64,000 nt of DNA from Ketogulonicigenium vulgare WSH-001. Its GTDB lineage: Bacteria; Pseudomonadota; Alphaproteobacteria; Rhodobacterales; Rhodobacteraceae. The DNA lies in assembly GCF_000223375.1 (NCBI RefSeq), contig NC_017384.1, positions 496,001-560,000 on the forward strand, given 5' to 3'. The translations under genes and the position numbers were made by a program. Under the pieces are notes generated by a model. The model was not told the origin of the DNA and did not search any database. It saw only the letters and a program-made list of their open reading frames with translations. Shown here piece by piece: positions 22,228-30,959 of this stretch (the first letter of the stretch is position 1; each line of letters opens with the position of its first letter).

Positions 22228-22229
22228 AT

Positions 22230-23081
22230 TTAGGTTTTCTTCTGCACCACGGGCAAATCCAGCTTTTTGCGCATCGTCAGGACGGTTTCGGAAATCCGCG
22301 CCTCGACCCCGGCCAGCTGATCCTCCAGCGATCTCATCTCGGCCTGACAGCCGCTGATCACCTGTTGCAGATCGACGGTGCCGAACTGTTCCTTGGCGCG
22401 CTCCTCTAGCACGTCGCATTGGGTCTGGTCCTTTTCTGCGGCCAGATTGGCGACGGCGGTGGTGGCCCGCGACAGGCGGTCTTGCAGCGGTTTCAGCTTG
22501 TCCGACAGCACCTCGAATTCCGCCAGCGCGCCGGCGGTCAGCTTTTTCGCGCTTTCATAGAGCGCGCGCAAAGCCTCGGCATGGAGGCGGGTCTTGTCGG
22601 CGTCGATCTCCAGCGACTTCAGCAGCTTGACCTGTTTGGGGCGATCAAAGGCCTCGAACCGCTTCAAATGCTCTTGCTGCTCGCGTTTTTCGGCTTGCAG
22701 GCGGCTTTCGACCAGCCGCTGATCGCGCAACTGGTCGCGGGTCGCATCACGGTTGCCACGCTGGTCGCGGGCAACGGCACGGCTTTCCTTTTTCTCTTTA
22801 TTGAACCAGTTCAGCGGGTTCAGGATGCTACCCGCCTCGCTGCGCAGTTCCTTGTAGCGCTCTTGCTCTAGCGCTTCCTCGGCCACAAGGCCGGCGATCG
22901 TGCCGGCCAGCACGCCCAGATCTTCGTTCAACGCTTCGATCTTGGCGCGCACTTCGGCCTGATCAAAGGCGTCAAACCAAGTCAGCTCTTCTTGGGCTTT
23001 GACCAAAGCGGCGCTGGCCGCTTTGGATATTTCTTCGGCGTCCGAGACTTCGCTCAGCAGATCGGCCAGAACATTACTCAT
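22230..23081 (-). CDS. Coiled-coil protein of unknown function
   Basis: 283 residues, very rich in Glu, Lys, Ala and Arg, with long heptad-like stretches at about residues 10-90, 105-170 and 180-275. No enzyme motif, signal peptide or membrane segment is seen. A more hydrophobic stretch around residue 60 (LGVLAGTIAGLVAEEAL) and SILNPLNWFNKEKKESRA break the coil near residues 85-100. The second ATG (23081) has GGGAG at the right distance; the first is too close to it. I do not recognise a family. Monocistronic, between trxB and the hsp20 terminator. Confidence 0.7.
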   Translation of the reverse strand: MSNVLADLLSEVSDAEEISKAASAALVKAQEELTWFDAFDQAEVRAKIEALNEDLGVLAGTIAGLVAEEALEQERYKELRSEAGSILNPLNWFNKEKKESRAVARDQRGNRDATRDQLRDQRLVESRLQAEKREQQEHLKRFEAFDRPKQVKLLKSLEIDADKTRLHAEALRALYESAKKLTAGALAEFEVLSDKLKPLQDRLSRATTAVANLAAEKDQTQCDVLEERAKEQFGTVDLQQVISGCQAEMRSLEDQLAGVEARISETVLTMRKKLDLPVVQKKT

Positions 23082-23141
23082 CTTCATCTCCCGTCGCTTT
23101 GACGCAGTGTCGCGCTTGGCGCTGTAAAATCAACCCTCTCG

Positions 23142-24083
23142 TCAGCCTTGGGCTTGCAGCCAATGCTCAGCATCCAGCGCCGCCTGGCAGCCCATCCCGG
23201 CCGAGGTGATTGCCTGGCGATATTTGTCATCGGTCAGATCGCCCGCCGCAAACACGCCCGGCACCGAGGTTGCGGTGCTGCCGGGCGTCACTTTCACATA
23301 GCCGCCGTTATACAGTTCCAACTGGCCCTGCACCAATTCGCTGGCAGGGGCGTGACCGATGGCGACGAAAAAGCCCTTGGCGGCCAGATCGCGCACATCG
23401 CCCGTGTTCACATCGCGCAGACGCACACCCTCGACGCCGCGCGGATTGGTCTCGCCCAGCACTTCGACGATTTCGTGGTTCCAGATCACCTCGACTTTGG
23501 GGTGATTGAACAGGCGTTCTTGCAGGATCTTTTCGGCGCGCAGGCTGTCGCGGCGGTGCACCAGCGTCACCTTGCTGGCAAAGTTCGTCAGGAACAGCGC
23601 CTCTTCGACGGCGGTATTGCCACCGCCCACAACGACGATTTCCTGCCCGCGATAAAAGAAGCCGTCACAGGTCGCACAGGCCGAGACGCCAAAGCCGCGG
23701 AAATGCTCCTCAGACGGCAGGCCCAGCCATTTGGCGCGCGCGCCGGTGGCCAGAATGATCGCATCGGCTGTATACACGGTGCCGCTATCGCCCACTGCGG
23801 TGAACGGGCGCTGCTGCAGATCCAGCGATGTGATCAGATCCATCACAATCTCGGCGCCCATCTCGCGGGCGTGGTCCTCCATCCGCACCATCAGGTCGGG
23901 GCCGAGGATGCTTTTCTCGCCCGGCCAGTTTTCGACATCGGTGGTGGTGGTCAATTGGCCACCGGGCTCCATCCCTTGCACAAGGATCGGTTGCAACATG
24001 GCGCGCGCCGCATAGACGGCAGCGGTATAGCCCGCCGGGCCCGATCCGATGATCAGGACGCGTGTGTGACGGGGATTGGACAT
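23142..24083 (-). CDS. trxB: Thioredoxin-disulfide reductase
   Basis: 313 residues, the standard length. It uses NADPH and FAD to reduce thioredoxin. The FAD-binding [15 protein letters not shown] is at about residues 13-27, the redox motif CATC at 136-139, the NADPH-binding [15 protein letters not shown] follows, and the C-terminal FAD motif is [13 protein letters not shown] at 24083 has AGGAG upstream. Divergent from an Lrp-type regulator. Confidence 0.97.
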   Translation of the reverse strand: MSNPRHTRVLIIGSGPAGYTAAVYAARAMLQPILVQGMEPGGQLTTTTDVENWPGEKSILGPDLMVRMEDHAREMGAEIVMDLITSLDLQQRPFTAVGDSGTVYTADAIILATGARAKWLGLPSEEHFRGFGVSACATCDGFFYRGQEIVVVGGGNTAVEEALFLTNFASKVTLVHRRDSLRAEKILQERLFNHPKVEVIWNHEIVEVLGETNPRGVEGVRLRDVNTGDVRDLAAKGFFVAIGHAPASELVQGQLELYNGGYVKVTPGSTATSVPGVFAAGDLTDDKYRQAITSAGMGCQAALDAEHWLQAQG

Positions 24084-24209
24084 GGGATCGGCTCCTGCGA
24101 TAGGTCGTTGCACATCATATAGGCAGTGCAGCCCGCCAGCAAAAGCCGCGATTTTCAGGGACAATGGCGAATTCCCGCGACGTCTTTTCCTTGCTAAGCG
24201 ATTGGGCTG

Positions 24210-24236
24210 TTGCGTAATATTATTGCGTATTATATG
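24210..24236 (+). promoter_or_regulatory. AT-rich direct repeat upstream of the Lrp gene
   Basis: TTGCGTA occurs at 24210-24216 and again at 24223-24229, within a locally AT-rich stretch ending TATATG at 24231-24236. This 192-base divergent region between trxB and lrp must hold their promoters; the repeat may be the -35/-10 area or an operator. Assignment is tentative. Confidence 0.3.
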
Positions 24237-24275
24237 CCTCTGACAGCACTGAAATCAGCATTGATGGGGTAAGGC

Positions 24276-24776
24276 GTGCCCGGGGCGAAACTAGACGACA
24301 TTGACCGCAATATCCTAGCCCAGCTTCAGGCCGATGGTCGTATGACCAATGTGGAACTGGCGAAACGCGTTGGAATCTCGGCTCCGCCCTGCCTGCGGCG
24401 TGTCCGCGCCCTTGAGGAACAGGGCTATATCCGTGGCTATCATGCCGATATCGACCCGCGCGAGCTGGGGTTCGAGGTGCAGGTTTTCGCCATGGTGCGC
24501 CTGATCAATCAGGCCGAGGTTGACCTGAGCGCCTTTGAAGCGCTGGCGAAATCATGGCCCTTGGTCCGCGAATGCCACATGCTGAACGGCGAAGTGGATT
24601 TTATCCTCAAATGCATCTCGCCGGATCTGCGCACCTTTCAGTCGTTCCTGACGGAAAAGCTGACCTCGGCGCCGAATGTGGCCAGCGTGAAGACCAGCCT
24701 TGTGATTCGCTGCGCGAAAGACGAGCCGGGCGTGCCGTTCGATGTTCTGGAAGAGCGGATCGCGCGCCGCGCGTAA
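24276..24776 (+). CDS. Lrp/AsnC family transcriptional regulator
   Basis: 166 residues. N-terminal winged helix: LDDIDRNILAQLQADGRMTNVELAKRVGISAPPCLRRVRALEEQGYI. C-terminal RAM ligand-binding domain: VQVFAMVRL through VRECHMLNGEVDFILKCISPDLRTFQSFLTEKL. This resembles the alphaproteobacterial Lrp with the 'PPCLRR' recognition helix. GTG start with GGGGTAAGG upstream. Its stop directly abuts the convergent pgeF stop. The target genes cannot be named from sequence. Confidence 0.92.
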   Translation: MPGAKLDDIDRNILAQLQADGRMTNVELAKRVGISAPPCLRRVRALEEQGYIRGYHADIDPRELGFEVQVFAMVRLINQAEVDLSAFEALAKSWPLVRECHMLNGEVDFILKCISPDLRTFQSFLTEKLTSAPNVASVKTSLVIRCAKDEPGVPFDVLEERIARRA

Positions 24777-25532
24777 TTACAGCCTGATCACTGAGATGAG
24801 GCGGCCATAGTCCGCCTCTTTTTCATGTGTAGTGCGGCGATAGCTGAAAAAGCGCTTGGGGTCGCAATAGGTGCAATGGCGTGTCCATTCCGCTTGTTTG
24901 ATCCCCGTGCGCCGCAGACGCGACAGGCCAAATCCTGGCAGGTCAAACTGATATTTTCCGGGCGCGCCCGCCACGAAAAATCGCGCGGCATCGGGATCGG
25001 CGGCGATGAAATTGTCGCGAAAATCGGCGCCAACCTCATAGACACGTTGGCTGATGGTCGGGCCGATCACCGCTGTGATCTGATCGCGGCGCGCGCCAAG
25101 CGGGATCATCGCATCGACCGTCGCCTCGAGCACGCCTGCCCGCGTGCCTTTCCAACCGGCATGCGCGGCACCGATGACGCCAGCATCAACGTCGGCGAAC
25201 AGCACCGGCTGGCAATCGGCGGTCAGGATGCCAAGGGCGATGCCCGGCACATTTGTCACCATCGCATCGGCGGCGGGGCGGGGCGTATCACTGTCGCTGA
25301 CCACAACCACATCGGCGGAATGCACCTGATTGACACCAATCAGCGCGGTTGCCGCCACACCCATCGCAGCCGCGACGCGGGCCCGGTTCAGCAGGACAAC
25401 CTCGCGCTGGTCGGTGCTGCCAAGGCCGCAATTCAGCCCTGCAAATACACCCGAAGATGCGCCGCCCGCACGGCCGAAAAAGCCATGGCGCACGCCCACC
25501 AGCGCATCAGAAGTGATGATGTCGAGGCTCAT
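24777..25532 (-). CDS. pgeF: Peptidoglycan editing factor PgeF / YfiH-type polyphenol oxidase
   Basis: 251 residues. Metal-ligand motifs are visible: NQVHSADVVVV, TADCQPVLFAD and AAHAGWKGTRAGVLEATVDAM. In E. coli the family hydrolyses wrongly built UDP-MurNAc-L-Ser; other members act as multicopper laccases or purine nucleoside enzymes. The C-terminus CTYCDPKRFFSYRR is conserved. ATG at 25532 is the first that fits the family N-terminus. It lies 26 bases after the midA stop on the same strand, so lgt-midA-pgeF are probably an operon. Confidence 0.9.
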   Translation of the reverse strand: MSLDIITSDALVGVRHGFFGRAGGASSGVFAGLNCGLGSTDQREVVLLNRARVAAAMGVAATALIGVNQVHSADVVVVSDSDTPRPAADAMVTNVPGIALGILTADCQPVLFADVDAGVIGAAHAGWKGTRAGVLEATVDAMIPLGARRDQITAVIGPTISQRVYEVGADFRDNFIAADPDAARFFVAGAPGKYQFDLPGFGLSRLRRTGIKQAEWTRHCTYCDPKRFFSYRRTTHEKEADYGRLISVIRL

Positions 25533-25557
25533 GCCCACGGCCCTTTCACCAGAGTCG

Positions 25558-26613
25558 TCATGTACTATGCACGGGGCGCGGCAGGGCCGCAATGGCTGGC
25601 GCGGCGGCAGGGGTGATGCCCAGAACTTTGAATAAGGTCCCCATCTCGCCCGGATGCGTCAGGCGGTTCAGCGCGGCCTGATGCGCGTCCAGCGCAGCGC
25701 CCGATAGATGACGGGCCAAAGCCGCGCCGCGCGCGCTGAGGCCAAGGGTCAGCAGGAAATCTGCTTGGGTTATCAAGGCCGAGGCCGCAGCGCCCGCATT
25801 TGTCGCAGCGCGTGCGAGGGGGCCAAACGCCACATGCGCGGTCAGGTCCGCTGTCCCCGGATCGCTGAACGGATCGGCATAGGCGTGATTTTGCACGGCC
25901 TGAAACGTATCGCCACGGCTTTCATCCGCGCCATAGTCGATGAAAATCGCAGCGCCGCCCGCAACAGCGATCCGGCTGGCGATGATCCGCATCACGCTTT
26001 CGGCCATCGTGTTTTGTTCAAAGACATCCGCATCCGGCGCATCGGGCAGTGCGATCTGCGGCCCAAGGCCGAGGGTCAGCGCCCCGTCTTGCACGGTGAC
26101 CAGCCGCTCGTGCCAGCCGTCGCTGCTGCGCTGAAATTGGCGGATCGGCAAGGCATCCAGAAATTCGTTCGCGATCAGGAATAGCGGCCCGGCGGGCAGT
26201 GCCTCTACGCTGTCGCACCATCTGGCCGCGGGCACATTGGCCGCTTGCAGCGTGCGCATCAGCGGCGAGGCCTCGACCAGCACGACCTGTGCTGCGGCGT
26301 GAAAACCGGGAACCTTGCGCGTCGCGCGCAAAATATCGGCCATCAGCGTGCCGCGCCCTGGGCCAAGCTCGGCCAATATGCAAGGATCGGGCGCGCCCTG
26401 ATCCAGCCAGGCCTGCGCCAGCGCAAGGCCGATCAGCTCGCCAAAGACCTGACTGACCTCGGGCGCGGTGATGAAATCGCCGCCCGCGCCGATTGCTGTG
26501 CGGGTGGTGTAATAACCGGCCTCGGGATCGAGCAGACAAAGCGACATGTAATCCGACAGGCGCATCGGCCCGCCCTGCGCGATCATCCGCTTGATCCGGG
26601 CGGCAAGGCTCAT
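25558..26613 (-). CDS. MidA/NDUFAF7-family class I SAM-dependent methyltransferase
   Basis: 351 residues. Begins SLAARIKRMIAQGGPMRLSDYMSLCLLDPEAGYYTTR, the family hallmark; the SAM-binding loop is ILAELGPGRGTLMADILR, and ANEFLDALPIRQFQ is the conserved catalytic region. The human homologue NDUFAF7 methylates an arginine of a complex I subunit; the bacterial role is not established. The start overlaps the lgt stop by 4 bases (ATGA). Confidence 0.92.
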   Translation of the reverse strand: MSLAARIKRMIAQGGPMRLSDYMSLCLLDPEAGYYTTRTAIGAGGDFITAPEVSQVFGELIGLALAQAWLDQGAPDPCILAELGPGRGTLMADILRATRKVPGFHAAAQVVLVEASPLMRTLQAANVPAARWCDSVEALPAGPLFLIANEFLDALPIRQFQRSSDGWHERLVTVQDGALTLGLGPQIALPDAPDADVFEQNTMAESVMRIIASRIAVAGGAAIFIDYGADESRGDTFQAVQNHAYADPFSDPGTADLTAHVAFGPLARAATNAGAAASALITQADFLLTLGLSARGAALARHLSGAALDAHQAALNRLTHPGEMGTLFKVLGITPAAAPAIAALPRPVHST

Positions 26614-27488
26614 GCGCGGGCGCGCCGGACCAGCCACAGTCCGATCAGGATCATCGGCAGGCACAGCAATTGGCCCATCGTCAGGCCCCAGCCGCCCACA
26701 TGCAGCGCAAGGCCCAGCGGGTTGCCGACCGCCACGAATTGCGCATCGGGTTGGCGCACGAATTCGACGACAAAGCGGCCCAGCCCATAGATGGTCAGAA
26801 ACAGCCCTGTGATCAGCCACGGCTTTTTCAGCCCGCCACGCCGGAACGCCAGCCACAGCAGCAGCGCGCCCAGGATCAGCCCCTCGATCAGCGCCTCATA
26901 AAGCTGCGAGGGGTGGCGCGCGCACAGGCCGATCAAATTGCCGCAATCCTGCGCCGCCGCACCCGGAAAGATCACGCCCCACGGCAGATCGGTCGGGCGG
27001 CCCCACAGCTCGGCATTGACGAAATTCGCAAGCCGCCCCAGCAAAATGCCGATCGGCGCGACCATGGCCACGCTATCGGACAACGCGGGCAGCGCGATGC
27101 CATGCCTGCGCGCGAATAGCAGCGTCGCCAACACCACACCGACAAAGCCGCCATGGAAAGACATGCCGCCGGTCCACAGCGCCAAAATTTCCCACGGGCG
27201 GGCCAGATATTGGGCGGGCTCATAGACCAGCACATAGCCTAACCTGCCGCCCAGAATGATGCCGACGATCACCCAGGTGATATAGTTTTCCAGTTGCGCG
27301 GGCGTATAGGGCGCGCGGTCTTCGGGCCATAGCTGCGGGCGCTGGGCAGCGGCGCGCACCACCATCCAGCCGATCACCACCCCGGCAATATAGGCCAGCG
27401 CATACCAGCGCAGCGCAAAGGTGAACCCGAACAGGCTCAGGCTGAAAACATCGGGTGACAGCGGGGGGAAGGGGATGCCGGTTTCCAT
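26610..27488 (-). CDS. lgt: Phosphatidylglycerol:prolipoprotein diacylglyceryl transferase
   Basis: 292 residues with about seven membrane helices. Lgt adds diacylglycerol to the lipobox cysteine of prolipoproteins at the inner membrane. Signature: GGMSFHGGFVGV, GRLANFVNAELWGRPTDLPWGVIFP (Lgt motif), HPSQLYEALIEG and GLGRFVVEFVRQPD. Divergent from ubiK. Confidence 0.97.
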   Translation of the reverse strand: METGIPFPPLSPDVFSLSLFGFTFALRWYALAYIAGVVIGWMVVRAAAQRPQLWPEDRAPYTPAQLENYITWVIVGIILGGRLGYVLVYEPAQYLARPWEILALWTGGMSFHGGFVGVVLATLLFARRHGIALPALSDSVAMVAPIGILLGRLANFVNAELWGRPTDLPWGVIFPGAAAQDCGNLIGLCARHPSQLYEALIEGLILGALLLWLAFRRGGLKKPWLITGLFLTIYGLGRFVVEFVRQPDAQFVAVGNPLGLALHVGGWGLTMGQLLCLPMILIGLWLVRRARA

Positions 27489-27591
27489 ATGCTTTCCTTG
27501 CGGGATTGCGGTGCAAAGTCAATGTGCCCGGGCGTTCTTGTGATCGGTGCGCCAAACGCCATATGATAGGGCAACTGGACAGGGGGATATC

Positions 27592-27843
27592 ATGGCCGGC
27601 CAAAACCGCTTTTTTGATGACGTATCGCAGCTTTTCACCAATGCTATGGGTGTCGCCCAAGGGGCCAAGGGCGAGGCGGATAATGCCATGAAGGCTTGGC
27701 TTGACCGCTGGCTGGCCGACCGTGATCTGGTCACCCGCGAAGAATTCGAGGCTGTCCGCGCCATGGCAACCCGCGCGCGCGAGGAGAATATCGCCCTTGC
27801 CGCCCGTATTGCCGCGCTCGAGGCGCAAATCGCCGCAAAATAA
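27592..27843 (+). CDS. ubiK: UbiK/BMFP-family ubiquinone biosynthesis accessory factor
   Basis: 83 residues. FFDDVSQLFTNAMGVAQGAKGEADNAMKAWLDRWLADRDLVTREEFEAVRAMATRAREENIALAARIAALEA is the BMFP pattern: an amphipathic N-terminal helix and a C-terminal trimeric coiled coil. In enterobacteria UbiK supports aerobic ubiquinone synthesis with UbiJ. ATG at 27592 has CAGGGGG upstream; divergent from lgt. Confidence 0.88.
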   Translation: MAGQNRFFDDVSQLFTNAMGVAQGAKGEADNAMKAWLDRWLADRDLVTREEFEAVRAMATRAREENIALAARIAALEAQIAAK

Positions 27844-27875
27844 CGCCCCTTGCGGGTCAGCCTGCGTCCTCTTAT

Positions 27876-27888
27876 GTTATATCGTAAC
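27876..27888 (+). promoter_or_regulatory. Probable Zur box
   Basis: GTTATATCGTAAC, an imperfect palindrome with GTTA/TAAC ends as in alphaproteobacterial Zur operators (ATGTTATA...TAACAT core), 15 bases before the zur start. It implies autoregulation of zur-znuCBA by zinc. Confidence 0.55.
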
Positions 27889-27902
27889 TTTAGAGGCGCA
27901 AA

Positions 27903-28382
27903 ATGACCGGATTCGACACCCACGACCATTCGCATTGCCAAGGCGAAATGCTGGCCAGCGCCGAAGATCGCTGCCAAGCCGAAGGTCTGCGCCTGACCCC
28001 CGTGCGTCGCCGCGTGCTGGAAATCTTGGGCGAGGAACATCGCGCCATCGGGGCCTATGCCATTTTGGAACGCCTTGCCGCCGAGGGCTTGGGCAGTCAG
28101 CCGCCTGTGGTTTACCGCGCGCTGGATTTTCTGGTCGAGCAGGGCTTTGCCCATAAGATCGAAAAGCTGAACGCCTATGTCGCCTGCAGCCATTTCAACC
28201 ATGCCCATGCGCCGGTCTTTATGATCTGCCAAAAATGCAATGCGGTGGCGGAGCTGGAGGCGGGGCATGACCTCGGCGGTCTGTCGGCGCTGGCCGCGGC
28301 AACCGGTTTTCGCGCTGAACGTGCCGTGATCGAGGTGGCGGGCCTATGCCCCGCCTGCCAAAAACACGAGGCGCGTGCCTGA
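27903..28382 (+). CDS. zur: Zinc uptake regulator (Fur family)
   Basis: 159 residues. Winged helix: LTPVRRRVLEILGEEHRAIGAYAILERL, then PPVVYRALDFLVEQGFAHKIE. The C-terminal domain has ACSHFNHAHAPVFMICQKCNAVAEL and GLCPACQKHEA, giving the two CxxC pairs of the structural zinc site. Zinc-loaded Zur represses uptake genes. Its stop sits just before znuC, and a Zur-like palindrome lies upstream. Confidence 0.95.
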   Translation: MTGFDTHDHSHCQGEMLASAEDRCQAEGLRLTPVRRRVLEILGEEHRAIGAYAILERLAAEGLGSQPPVVYRALDFLVEQGFAHKIEKLNAYVACSHFNHAHAPVFMICQKCNAVAELEAGHDLGGLSALAAATGFRAERAVIEVAGLCPACQKHEARA

Positions 28383-28383
28383 T

Positions 28384-29175
28384 ATGCCCATATTGACGAT
28401 TGATAACCTCACGCTTGGTTACGGCAACCACGCGGCGGTTCACCACTTGGGCGGCAGTATCGCGCGAGGGGAAAAGCTGGCGGTGGTGGGCGGCAATGGC
28501 TCGGGTAAATCGACGCTGCTGAAGGGGATCGTCGGGCTGCTGCGCCCGATGGGCGGTCGCATTACGCGCGCCGAGGGCACCCGCATCGCTTATCTGCCGC
28601 AATCGGCCGAGGTTGACCGGTCTTTTCCCGCCCGCGTCATTGATCTGGTCAGCCTGGGCCTCTGGGCCGAGCGTGGATTGTGGCGCAAGCACAGCACCGA
28701 TGACCGTGCCCGTCTGCAAGCGGCGCTGGCGCGTGTCGGTCTTGCGGGTTTCGAGAATCGCCCCTTGGATGCCCTGTCCGGTGGCCAGTTCCAGCGCGCT
28801 TTGTTCGCGCGTGTCATCGTGCAGCAGGCCGACATCATTCTGCTGGACGAGCCGTTTAACGGGATCGACCAGCCGACCGAGGCCGATCTTTTGCGCCTGA
28901 TCGCCGGTTGGCACGCCGAGGGGCGCACCATTTTGACCGTCCTTCATGACCTTGACACCGTCCGCACACATTTCCCGCGCGCGCTGCTGCTGGCGCGCGA
29001 CCCGATTGCTTGGGGGCCGACGGCGGATGTGTTGACGCCTTTGAACCTTGCCCGCGCGCGCGGCTTTGCCGAGGCGTGGGATGACAGCGCCCCGATTTGT
29101 GACGAGCCGCCCCACGAACATCTGGGCGGCCATGACCACGATCAGGGGCACGACCATTTCCGAAAGCTGGCTTGA
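28384..29175 (+). CDS. znuC: Zinc ABC transporter, ATP-binding protein
   Basis: 263 residues. Walker A GGNGSGKST, signature LSGGQFQRALFARV, Walker B IILLDEPFNGID and the switch His in LTVLHDLDTV. The C-terminus is His-rich (EPPHEHLGGHDHDQGHDHF), as often in ZnuC, and could bind zinc. ATG at 28384 is chosen; a GTG at 28375 overlapping zur is possible. It ends TGATG, overlapping znuB by one base. Confidence 0.95.
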   Translation: MPILTIDNLTLGYGNHAAVHHLGGSIARGEKLAVVGGNGSGKSTLLKGIVGLLRPMGGRITRAEGTRIAYLPQSAEVDRSFPARVIDLVSLGLWAERGLWRKHSTDDRARLQAALARVGLAGFENRPLDALSGGQFQRALFARVIVQQADIILLDEPFNGIDQPTEADLLRLIAGWHAEGRTILTVLHDLDTVRTHFPRALLLARDPIAWGPTADVLTPLNLARARGFAEAWDDSAPICDEPPHEHLGGHDHDQGHDHFRKLA

Positions 29176-30044
29176 TGGCGCTTTACGACCTGTTTATCGC
29201 GCCTTTCGCTGATTTTGCTTTCATGCGGCGGGCGCTGCTGGGGGCGTGGCTTCTGAGCGCCGCCGCCAGCCCTCTTGGCGTGTTCCTGATGCTGCGCCGC
29301 ATGAGCCTCACGGGCGATGCGATGGCCCATGCGATCCTGCCCGGCGCGGCGCTGGGCTTTATGTTCTTTGGCTTGAACCTGATGCCGATGACCATCGGGG
29401 GCCTGATTGCGGGCCTTGTCGTGGCCTTTGGTGCGGGGGCCGTTGCGCGGCTGACCGTCCAGCGCGAGGATGCCTCACTGGCCGCTTTCTATCTGATTTC
29501 GCTGGCTTTGGGCGTGGTGCTGATCTCGGCCAAAGGCTCGAGCGTGGATCTGATGCATGTGCTGTTCGGGTCTGTTCTGGCGCTGGATGGCGGCGCGATG
29601 GCGCTGATTGGCGGCGTGTCGGTGGTGACGCTGATCGTCATGGGCCTGCTGTGGCGCGCGCTGGTTGCGGAATGTATGGACCCGCTGTTTTTCCGCAGCG
29701 TCTCGCGCCTGGGCGGTGTGGTGCATTTCGCCTTCCTTGGCCTTGTGGTGCTGAACCTGGTGGCAGGCTTTCAGGCGCTGGGATCGCTGATGGTGGTCGG
29801 TCTGATGATGTTGCCCGCCGCTGCTGGTCGGTTCTGGTCGGCCCGGGTGGGGGTGATCACCGCGCTGGCGTTGGGCTTTGGGCTGATATCCTCGGTGCTG
29901 GGGCTGCTGGCCTCGTATCACTGGGCGCTGCCAGCGGGGCCGGCGATCATCCTGACAGCGGGCCTGATCTATCTGATTTCAATGGTCATTGGGCGGCGCG
30001 GCTTGCTGGGCGCGCGTCCGGCGGCGCGTCACCGCACGGCATAG
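29175..30044 (+). CDS. znuB: Zinc ABC transporter, permease
   Basis: 289 residues, about eight membrane helices, ABC-3 family. FMRRALLGAWLLSAAASPLGVFLMLRRMSLTGDAMAHAILPGAALGFMFFG is the family N-terminus, and LVAGFQALGSLMVVGLMMLPAAAGRF is the usual coupling region. ATG at 29175 overlaps the znuC stop. Moves zinc from ZnuA into the cytosol. Confidence 0.96.
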   Translation: MALYDLFIAPFADFAFMRRALLGAWLLSAAASPLGVFLMLRRMSLTGDAMAHAILPGAALGFMFFGLNLMPMTIGGLIAGLVVAFGAGAVARLTVQREDASLAAFYLISLALGVVLISAKGSSVDLMHVLFGSVLALDGGAMALIGGVSVVTLIVMGLLWRALVAECMDPLFFRSVSRLGGVVHFAFLGLVVLNLVAGFQALGSLMVVGLMMLPAAAGRFWSARVGVITALALGFGLISSVLGLLASYHWALPAGPAIILTAGLIYLISMVIGRRGLLGARPAARHRTA

Positions 30045-30053
30045 GGTAGGGTT

Positions 30054-30959
30054 ATGAAACAGATCGCGCTTTTGGCAGCCTCACTCAGCGTTTGCGCAGG
30101 GGCAGCAGTGGCTGATCCGCTGCATGTCGTGGTGACATTCCCCGTGCTTGGCGATTTCGTCCAGCGTGTGGGCGGCGACGGCGTCACCGTCACCTCGCTG
30201 GTGGGGGCGGGCGCGGATGCGCATGTGTATGAGCCGACGCCTGCCGATGCGGGCGTGCTGGCGCGCGCCGATCTGATCGTGGTGAATGGCCTTGGGTTCG
30301 AGGGGTTCATCGACCGTCTGATCGCCGCCAGCGGCAGCGCGGCCCCCGTGGTTGTCGCCAGCGAGGGTGTCACGCTGCAAGAGGCGGGCGGGCATGACGA
30401 TCACGATCATCACGACCACGGCGATGACGCGCCTGATCCGCACGCCTTCCAATCCATCGACAACGCGCTGATCTATATCGACAATATCACGCAGGCGCTT
30501 TGCGGTCTCGACGCCGAGAACTGCGACACCTATCAGGCACGGCAGGGCGAGGCCCATGCGGAATTCGCGGCGCTGAACGTGGAATTGCACGCCGCGCTGA
30601 CTAAGGCCGGTGCGCAGGATCACGTGCTGCTGGTGCCGCATAATGCCTTTGCCTATTTCGGCGCGGCTTACGGCCTGACCTTCGAGGCCCCCCAAGGCCT
30701 GTCGACCGAATCCGAACCCTCTGCCGCTGATCTCGCCGCGCTGTTGCGCGCGCTCAGGGACGAAGGCGCAGCGGCGGCCTTTCCGGTGAGCGGCGCCAGC
30801 GACCGCCTTGTGGCGCGGCTTGCGGCCGAGCTGTCGATCCCCTTGGGCGCGCCACTTTATGCGGAAAATTTCTCGGCGGCGGATGGCCACGCGGCGGATT
30901 TCATCGCCATGCAGCGCCATAATGTCGGCGCGATCATCGCGGCCTTGCAGGGCGAATGA
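30054..30959 (+). CDS. znuA: Zinc ABC transporter, periplasmic binding protein
   Basis: 301 residues with a signal peptide (cleavage likely after SVCAGAAVA). Cluster A-1 binding protein: first ligand His in DAHVYEPTPAD (His57), a charged His/Asp loop at residues 114-130 containing HDDHDHHDHGDD, the ligand His in DPHAFQS, and a late Asp/Glu/His set. The His loop is typical of ZnuA and distinguishes it from manganese binders. It overlaps the following glycosyltransferase gene by 4 bases. Confidence 0.95.
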   Translation: MKQIALLAASLSVCAGAAVADPLHVVVTFPVLGDFVQRVGGDGVTVTSLVGAGADAHVYEPTPADAGVLARADLIVVNGLGFEGFIDRLIAASGSAAPVVVASEGVTLQEAGGHDDHDHHDHGDDAPDPHAFQSIDNALIYIDNITQALCGLDAENCDTYQARQGEAHAEFAALNVELHAALTKAGAQDHVLLVPHNAFAYFGAAYGLTFEAPQGLSTESEPSAADLAALLRALRDEGAAAAFPVSGASDRLVARLAAELSIPLGAPLYAENFSAADGHAADFIAMQRHNVGAIIAALQGE

